Assembly (NCBI GenBank): GCA_003229495.1
Contig: QIEB01000072.1
Coordinates: 1 to 5,845, forward strand
DNA: 5,845 bases
Origin: Flammeovirgaceae bacterium
GTDB taxonomy: Bacteria > Bacteroidota > Bacteroidia > Cytophagales > Cyclobacteriaceae
Direction: 5' to 3'
The notes beneath the pieces were generated by a model, which was not told the origin of the DNA, searched no databases, and saw nothing but the letters and a program-made list of their open reading frames with translations. Shown here piece after piece: positions 1 through 4,478 of this stretch (position 1 is the first letter of the stretch; each line of letters begins with the position of its first letter). Both the position numbers and the translations under genes were made by a program.

Positions 1-3
1 AAT

Positions 4-45
4 TACGAGGGACGAGGGATGAGGGACGAGGGACGAAGGATGAAG
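4..45. repeat. Degenerate 7-bp tandem repeat, consensus GAYGARG (6 copies)
   Basis: Plus-strand units are TACGAGG (4-10), GACGAGG (11-17), GATGAGG (18-24), GACGAGG (25-31), GACGAAG (32-38) and GATGAAG (39-45). Apart from the first base of the first unit, all differences are transitions at positions 3 (C/T) and 6 (G/A). The array continues to within 3 bases of the window edge and may extend beyond it. It is purine-rich on the plus strand and pyrimidine-rich in the direction of tonB transcription. It lies between operons and is not read as coding: the small plus-strand ORF across it runs antisense into tonB. Confidence 0.75.
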
Positions 46-59
46 GTTGCAAAATGGGT

Positions 60-87
60 TTTGTGGTTTGCTATTTGTCATTTGCCA
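60..87. repeat. Degenerate 7-bp tandem repeat, consensus TTTGYCA (about 4 copies)
   Basis: Plus-strand units are TTTGTGG (60-66), TTTGCTA (67-73), TTTGTCA (74-80) and TTTGCCA (81-87). The last three differ only by C/T transitions; the first is more diverged. It lies just beyond the tonB stop and overlaps one arm of the hairpin at 84-98. Function unknown. Confidence 0.6.
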
Positions 88-98
88 CTAAAAGTGGC
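84..98 (-). terminator. Perfect 6-bp hairpin abutting the tonB stop, possible terminator
   Basis: Minus strand GCCACT-TTT-AGTGGC, a perfect 6-bp inverted repeat with a 3-nt loop, begins on the base right after the tonB TAG. No U-tract follows (next bases are AAATGACAAATAG), so it is not a standard rho-independent terminator. It could stabilise the 3' end or act as a weak terminator. Its distal arm runs into the heptad repeat at 60-87. Confidence 0.4.
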
Positions 99-1004
99 CT
101 ACCTGGCCCGTATGATAAAGGTAATCCGGCCAGTTGAAGTATGCGCCGGCCTGAAATTGACAGAGGTCGGGGAGAATGTCAATTTAGCCACCTCTGCCCG
201 ATAGACCTTTACCAGAGGATCACTGACAGATTTTTCAATGGTCCGTATAGACAATATTTCACCCTCATCATCAATTTTGATCTCAAACACTATTTTACCA
301 GTTTCATTACTAAGATCGCTCGGTTTTGGCAGAAAGTCCCAGTTCCATCCGGTCATATTGAGCGCCGCTCCACCACCAGCTCCCGGTTTCTCATAAATGG
401 CTCTGGGTTCAAGTTTACCTTCCGGGTTACCTGGATCACCTGTATTTTCCGGTTTGTCCCCCTGATTGCTGTCAGCGGGAGTTTTTGAGGTTCCTTCAGT
501 GCCCTTGGCCCCATCCGTATTACTGTTTCCATTTGGATAAACCGCTGCAGGATCTAGCTTTTGGGGTTCTTTTACCACAGGCTCTTCCTCTACCTTTGTT
601 TCTTTTGGTTTCTCTTTTACTGGCACAACATCCGGTGGGGGTTGGGTAACCTCAGTTTCTTCGACAGGTGTGACAATTTCTTCAACCTCTTCAACTTGTT
701 GCTCTGAGCTTTCCTCGGTGTTAGTTTCTGTATTGGATTCAGGAATTATTTCTTCTGCAGCAGCGGGTTCCTCAGGAGCTGGTTCCTCTACAGGCTCCGG
801 ACTGGTATTGGCAGAAACTGTGGGTTGAATATCCCCAGAACCAGCTTCTTCTAACCCAAAATTAACCTCTATTCCATATTCAGGTAAAGGAGGAAATGGT
901 TCCTTCCAGGCCAGCAGGAATATGAACAATAATAGTAGTGCTGCATGGACCCCTATCGAGATCCCCATGCCCCAGCGATCGTTTTTCTTCTCTTGAAAAT
1001 TCAT
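99..1004 (-). CDS. tonB: TonB-like energy transducer
   Basis: A 301-residue protein that transmits energy from ExbB/ExbD across the periplasm to an outer-membrane partner. The transmembrane anchor spans about 13-33, with Ser16 and His20 placed as in the SxxxH motif of E. coli TonB. Residues 35-129 contain no Lys or Arg and are rich in Glu and Pro. A mixed Lys/Glu/Pro block follows (130-149), then a Gly/Asn/Asp/Thr-rich flexible stretch (about 156-197). The C-terminal domain runs from about W219 to R301: GWNWDFLPKP, GKIVFEIKIDDEGEI, then FSPTSVNF and the final strand TGRITFIIRAR, a form of TonB_C common in Bacteroidota. The C-terminal fold is shared with TolA, so a Tol-like partner is possible. 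It starts inside the exbD stop (ATGA overlap) and is the last gene of the operon seen here, ending with TAG next to a hairpin. Confidence 0.9.
   Translation of the reverse strand: MNFQEKKNDRWGMGISIGVHAALLLLFIFLLAWKEPFPPLPEYGIEVNFGLEEAGSGDIQPTVSANTSPEPVEEPAPEEPAAAEEIIPESNTETNTEESSEQQVEEVEEIVTPVEETEVTQPPPDVVPVKEKPKETKVEEEPVVKEPQKLDPAAVYPNGNSNTDGAKGTEGTSKTPADSNQGDKPENTGDPGNPEGKLEPRAIYEKPGAGGGAALNMTGWNWDFLPKPSDLSNETGKIVFEIKIDDEGEILSIRTIEKSVSDPLVKVYRAEVAKLTFSPTSVNFRPAHTSTGRITFIIRAR
1001..1004 (-). other. ATGA stop/start overlap between exbD and tonB
   Basis: On the minus strand the tonB ATG (1004-1002) shares bases with the exbD TGA (1003-1001). This four-base overlap, with no Shine-Dalgarno-like sequence in the preceding bases, points to translational coupling by re-initiation and to matched synthesis of the two interacting proteins. 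Confidence 0.85.
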
Positions 1005-1399
1005 GGTGTTATATCACGACTGGTGGCAATGGTTACTTTAGCATTCAAGGAAGTGGCAATGCCGGCTACCCGAACCAGATACTCAACCGGTACCTGCTTG
1101 TCAATATGCAATACCACTACTCCATCTTGTCGAGTAAGCTCGTTCCTAAGTAGTCCTTCTATTCCACGGAGTGTGGTAGGTTGGGAATTGACAAAATATT
1201 GAAGGTCCGGGGTGATGGTTACGGTAACCTTCTGCATGACTATGTTTGAACTTTTACTGCTTGGCAGTCTTACCGGTAGACCTGATGGGGTAATGAAATT
1301 GCTGGTAAGCATAAAAAAAATCAGCAGCAGAAATATTATATCTGTCATTGATGACATACTAAAAGCTGCACTTATTTTATGTTTTGATCTCAAGTCCAT
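1001..1399 (-). CDS. exbD: ExbD/TolR family biopolymer transport protein
   Basis: A 132-residue bitopic inner-membrane protein, the partner that sits within the ExbB pentamer and carries the proton-accepting Asp. After a short basic cytoplasmic N-terminus (MDLRSKHKIS), the single transmembrane helix covers about 18-36 with the essential Asp at D20 (MTDIIFLLLIFFML; E. coli ExbD D25). The LPVRLP motif (41-46) follows, then the periplasmic domain with ITPDLQYFVN, VVVLHIDKQVPVEYLVRVAG and a final KVTIATS strand. Length is normal for the family. Only one exbD is present, whereas TonB clusters in several Bacteroidota carry two. The start follows the exbB stop by 2 nt, with a partial AGG 5 nt upstream of the ATG. 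The stop TGA overlaps the tonB ATG in an ATGA junction. Confidence 0.94.
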   Translation of the reverse strand: MDLRSKHKISAAFSMSSMTDIIFLLLIFFMLTSNFITPSGLPVRLPSSKSSNIVMQKVTVTITPDLQYFVNSQPTTLRGIEGLLRNELTRQDGVVVLHIDKQVPVEYLVRVAGIATSLNAKVTIATSRDITP

Positions 1400-1401
1400 G
1401 T

Positions 1402-2082
1402 TTACCTAGGCTCTTGCAGCAAATCGATAAAGTCAATCGAATTGTATTCCATCTTATGTATAACCTTCGATACCTGGGAAACCAGGTAATTGTATCCCAA
1501 ATAAGCCAGGATCCCTACGAACAACCCTACTGCGGTAGTGATCATTGCCTCATAAATCCCCGAAGACAGCAATTTGGGGCTAACAGAGCCTTCTTCTTGA
1601 GCAATGGCGATGAACGCACGAATCATTCCAATTACAGTCCCCAAAAAGCCTAACATGGGTGCTGCCCCTGATATGGTGGCCAGAGTGCTCAAGCGTCGCT
1701 CAAGCTTGAATATTTCTATTTTCCCCACGTTTTCAATGGCAACCTCAATATTTTTTAATGGGCTTCCAATCCTACTGATCCCTTTTTCAATCATTCTGGC
1801 AATCGGAGTATTGGTTTGGGTGCATAACAATTTTGCACCACCGGTATCCCCTTCACCCACCAGTTGACGAATTTTGTCAGTAAAATTGCCAGGTGTTTGT
1901 GATGCCTTTTTAATGGTAAGCACGCGCTCAACGAAAATGTAAACAGCCACTATAGACAATATTACCAAGGGTATCACCATAAATCCACCTTTAAATAGTA
2001 GATCTATCATTCTGATACTTTCAACTGCTTGTTCTAAAGCAACGCTGTCTACCGGTGTGGTAGTAATTTGTGTTAATATCAT
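1402..2082 (-). CDS. exbB: MotA/TolQ/ExbB family proton-channel protein
   Basis: A 226-residue inner-membrane protein, pentameric in characterised homologues, that with ExbD converts proton motive force into work on TonB. There are three transmembrane segments: about 34-52 (FMVIPLVILSIVAVYIF then VERV), 133-157 (TLATISGAAPMLGFLGTVIG) and 176-202 (IYEAMITTAVGLFVGILAYL). A cytoplasmic loop (53-132) separates TM1 and TM2, and the C-terminal tail is short. Residues lining the channel in E. coli ExbB have counterparts: T149 in TM2 (E. coli T148), E178 and T183 in TM3 (E. coli E176 and T181, same 5-residue spacing). The 30-residue N-terminus before TM1 fits a periplasmic N-terminus, so I keep the ATG at 2082 over Met25. 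The stop is 2 nt from the exbD ATG, indicating coupled translation. ExbB versus TolQ cannot be settled by sequence alone; the TonB-like downstream gene favours ExbB. Confidence 0.93.
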   Translation of the reverse strand: MILTQITTTPVDSVALEQAVESIRMIDLLFKGGFMVIPLVILSIVAVYIFVERVLTIKKASQTPGNFTDKIRQLVGEGDTGGAKLLCTQTNTPIARMIEKGISRIGSPLKNIEVAIENVGKIEIFKLERRLSTLATISGAAPMLGFLGTVIGMIRAFIAIAQEEGSVSPKLLSSGIYEAMITTAVGLFVGILAYLGYNYLVSQVSKVIHKMEYNSIDFIDLLQEPR

Positions 2083-2097
2083 GTTAATACTTAATTC

Positions 2098-2724
2098 TTA
2101 ATATTTAGAAATGACAACTTCATTACCATATTTACTCCTGATCCGTTGGGCATCAACACTGGCTTCTTCTTCTTTTGCATAATTTCCTACAGCTACCCGC
2201 ACGCCTACCCAGTTGTCGGGGGTTATCAACTTAACTACAAACCCATCAGCTGCTAACTTTTCGGCGTGTCTTTTGGCATAAGCTTTGAATTTATAACTCC
2301 CCAGGAAAATGTAATAACGATTGGTGCGCTGTGAAATTGTAGTTATAGAGCCGGGTTCTTCAGATACTAATGCGATATTCTCATGGTTTTTATCTGGTAC
2401 ATTGGCAGCGTCTATTTGGCCTTCATCGCCAGCGCTGGTCTGCTCCTGATCCAATACAGCCCGATCGTCAATGGCAGACACCGGAGTTGGCTGGGAGGTC
2501 TCCGATGAATCATTGTTCCAAAAAATGATATACAATAATGATGCGAGGATAAGCACACCTACTATGGACAACACAATAACCATAGGCTTATTGTTTTTTT
2601 TCTCCTGATGTGGTGCTGTTTCTTCTACCTCTTTGGCAATTCCGGGTTGATCGCGGTCAATTGGATGAGGTTCAACTTTTGGAAGGCCGTAATCTTTGTT
2701 TTTTTTAGAAAAATCTTCAGCCAT
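2098..2724 (-). CDS. Bitopic inner-membrane protein with C-terminal SPOR domain
   Basis: A 208-residue protein from the ATG at 2724. A TTG at 2757 in the same frame is rejected because it lies inside the TACATTTG promoter element. Residues 1-47 are charged and Lys-rich (cytoplasmic), 48-69 form one transmembrane helix (PMVIVLSIVGVLILASLLYI) followed by WNND, and 70-135 are an acidic, low-complexity periplasmic linker. Residues 136-208 form a SPOR domain: RYYIFLGSYKFKAYAKRHAE, G161 and V163, then the second half with VRVAVGNY (175-182) and EEEASVDAQRI. SPOR domains bind peptidoglycan strands stripped of stem peptides and often target proteins to the division site; this type II layout resembles FtsN, DamX and DedD. 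The usual late Trp is replaced by the ending VVISKY. It is the first gene of the exbB-exbD-tonB operon, 15 nt before exbB. Domain call is good; a role in division or peptidoglycan anchoring is inference. Confidence 0.87.
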   Translation of the reverse strand: MAEDFSKKNKDYGLPKVEPHPIDRDQPGIAKEVEETAPHQEKKNNKPMVIVLSIVGVLILASLLYIIFWNNDSSETSQPTPVSAIDDRAVLDQEQTSAGDEGQIDAANVPDKNHENIALVSEEPGSITTISQRTNRYYIFLGSYKFKAYAKRHAEKLAADGFVVKLITPDNWVGVRVAVGNYAKEEEASVDAQRIRSKYGNEVVISKY

Positions 2725-2754
2725 AGTTGCTAAAAGTGATGCTAATTGTATTGG

Positions 2755-2786
2755 CAAATGTAAATCAATTATTTAGTGGCCCCAAA
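2755..2786 (-). promoter_or_regulatory. Bacteroidota-type promoter (TTTG-N20-TACATTTG) for the SPOR-exbB-exbD-tonB operon
   Basis: Reading the minus strand, TTTG (2786-2783) is followed after exactly 20 nt by TACATTTG (2762-2755), an exact fit to the -33 TTTG / -7 TAnnTTTG consensus known for the primary sigma factor of Bacteroidota. Transcription should start near 2750-2748, giving a leader of about 25 nt before the ATG at 2724. It lies in the only sizeable gap within the gene row, after the double TAG stop of the barrel gene. I saw no other exact TAnnTTTG on this strand by eye. It implies that the motor genes can be expressed separately from the TPR/barrel pair. I see no clear rho-independent terminator between the units, so read-through is possible. 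Confidence 0.72.
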
Positions 2787-2805
2787 GGTTAGCATAGGAA
2801 ATCTA

Positions 2806-4473
2806 CTAAAACGAATAACTTATACCTCCAATTAATGAAATCCCTCTTGAAGGATAGTTCAGAAACTGCTGATACTTTTTAGAAATCAGGTTCTTTGCGA
2901 TTACAAAAGCAGAGAATCTAGGCGAGAACAAATAGTCTGCACTGAGGTTTATATCAAATATTGCATCTAAGGTACGGGTGTTGCCACTTTGTTGATTTAG
3001 TGACTTGATACCTCCCATGGTGGTTAAACTGGTCCCGAGTATCAGTTTTCCATATACATTATAGGTCCCGGAAGCTTTTATTGAATACGTTGGCCTTCCC
3101 CATGGCTCTGCCAGTGATTTTGTATCATAGCCATAAACATCTCCCCGGAAATTTAACACAAGATTTTCTGCTTTGCTATACCCAAGCTCTCCAAAAAAAT
3201 GGACTATCGATGGATTATCAAGGTCATAGAGAATATCAAATCTTGTTGAATCCGTGCTGCTGGTGGCATAAAAGGCAAGATTGTCATAGGAACCAATGGA
3301 AAGTCCGGTATGGAAATTCAGTTCTTCCCATAGATTTCCCTTCAATCCCCCAACCACTTCGAATCTTTTAATATTGTGTGACAAGGTCACCTCTGAACCA
3401 AGGTAGGGGTTCTCTTCAATGTAGCTCTTTAATGATCTGTATTCCACATCTCCGGAAATACCAGCATAAAACAGCACCTGGTCCGACAAATTTATGGATG
3501 CTTTGGCCACCGGGGCTACCCGTACTTTATTGGCATTTTGGATGGTGTCATTCTCATAAACAATATTCACCCCAACCTCAATATTGAAACTGGATATTTT
3601 TGTGTAAACAGATGGCCTTACCCTAAAAAAATTACGATTTTGGTTATTACCTTGAATACTTCTCTGGGTTAAATACAGATCACTTTGAAGTTTGAATCCG
3701 AACTGATCGTTTACCGCATAGCTGCTCAGAAAGTTAAATGCCCCCTGATTTTCATTAGTATTAAAGTTATCTTCCAACGATGTGTATCTTCCATCAAGAG
3801 TGAAATCTATACCTTCATTTTTTTTTCGATCCTCTATGCCCAGGGTGATATCAATCCCGCTGTAAATCTGCTTTATGGTATCACCATCTACTTCCGTACC
3901 TGGTGCGTATCCATAATAAAACAACTTTTCCCTTTGGTAATCTGCAGCTCCTTTAAACGTCAAAGATTTAGTAAAGTAGCTGCCATCAAAGCCCAGAGAA
4001 AAATGGCTGGTGGCAGAATTTCCCTTATCTACTGGTCCACGACTGGAACTAAGTGATTTTATATAGCCCCCTATCATGTGTGTCTCACTGCGCTTGTTGT
4101 TGAAATAACCCTCAAGATAAGTTGTTCCGTAGTTGCCTACTCCTCCTTTTACATAATTTCCATATAACTTTGGAAGTGGCTGTTCTTTGATTCGGTTTAC
4201 CCGGATATTAGGTATGAAAGCAGTAGCCGTGTAGTTAATAAGGTCAAAAGAATATGTTTGTGGTCCTTGATTTACCTGAACCGGCAGCGGTGAAATTTTT
4301 TCATAGCCTCTGTGGGCTTTCTCAAGAGTAATATGCCGTTCCTTTTCGATTATCACTTCAGCATCTTGTATGGCGCCGTCTTCATTCCAATTCTCATTCT
4401 GAGCCACTAGGAAAACGGTGGAAGTGAGGGCCAACATGGTTTGTAAAAAAATACCTTTGCTACTAATATTCAT
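2806..4473 (-). CDS. Outer-membrane beta-barrel protein, TonB-dependent-receptor-like but lacking a plug domain
   Basis: A 555-residue exported protein. Residues 1-25 form a signal peptide (K6, hydrophobic core 8-23, ending LVAQ). A short N-terminal region (about 26-100) contains a charged DAEVIIEKERHITLEKA stretch. From about residue 103 alternating polar/aromatic strands run to the end: an early strand KGGVGNYGTTYLEGYFNNK, a hairpin with SLSSSRG, later strands such as LVLNFRGDVYGYD, and a C-terminal strand ISLIGGISYSF ending in Phe as BAM substrates do. This resembles the barrel part of Bacteroidota TonB-dependent receptors. However, I see no plug motif and no carboxypeptidase-like N-terminal domain, and the length is well short of the usual 700-1000 residues. 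The start ATG lies 5 nt after the TPR stop; the gene ends with two in-frame TAG codons (2808-2806 and 2805-2803). A 9-A tract (3826-3818) encodes RKKN. Substrate unknown; it could be a structural barrel partner of the TPR protein rather than a transporter. Confidence 0.85.
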   Translation of the reverse strand: MNISSKGIFLQTMLALTSTVFLVAQNENWNEDGAIQDAEVIIEKERHITLEKAHRGYEKISPLPVQVNQGPQTYSFDLINYTATAFIPNIRVNRIKEQPLPKLYGNYVKGGVGNYGTTYLEGYFNNKRSETHMIGGYIKSLSSSRGPVDKGNSATSHFSLGFDGSYFTKSLTFKGAADYQREKLFYYGYAPGTEVDGDTIKQIYSGIDITLGIEDRKKNEGIDFTLDGRYTSLEDNFNTNENQGAFNFLSSYAVNDQFGFKLQSDLYLTQRSIQGNNQNRNFFRVRPSVYTKISSFNIEVGVNIVYENDTIQNANKVRVAPVAKASINLSDQVLFYAGISGDVEYRSLKSYIEENPYLGSEVTLSHNIKRFEVVGGLKGNLWEELNFHTGLSIGSYDNLAFYATSSTDSTRFDILYDLDNPSIVHFFGELGYSKAENLVLNFRGDVYGYDTKSLAEPWGRPTYSIKASGTYNVYGKLILGTSLTTMGGIKSLNQQSGNTRTLDAIFDINLSADYLFSPRFSAFVIAKNLISKKYQQFLNYPSRGISLIGGISYSF

Positions 4474-4478
4474 GGCTT

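Noticed and set aside
1..98. CRISPR array
   Set aside because: Units are 7 bp and directly adjacent, with no spacers and no cas genes nearby.
19..204. Small plus-strand reading frame over the heptad repeats
   Set aside because: Its first part is repeat-encoded (MRDEGRRMK) and the rest is antisense to the tonB C-terminal domain; no domain or ribosome binding signal supports it.
1604..1867. Plus-strand reading frame of 87 codons inside exbB
   Set aside because: Overlaps the conserved TM2 and cytoplasmic loop of ExbB on the opposite strand; its hydrophobic look comes from the antisense of membrane-segment codons.
2758..2805. Rho-independent terminator between the barrel gene and the SPOR gene
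   Set aside because: No stem of useful length followed by a U-tract is visible; the space is occupied by the promoter.
3685..4056. Plus-strand reading frame of 123 codons inside the barrel gene
   Set aside because: Antisense shadow of a well-supported outer-membrane protein, with no recognisable domain and no promoter seen in front of it.
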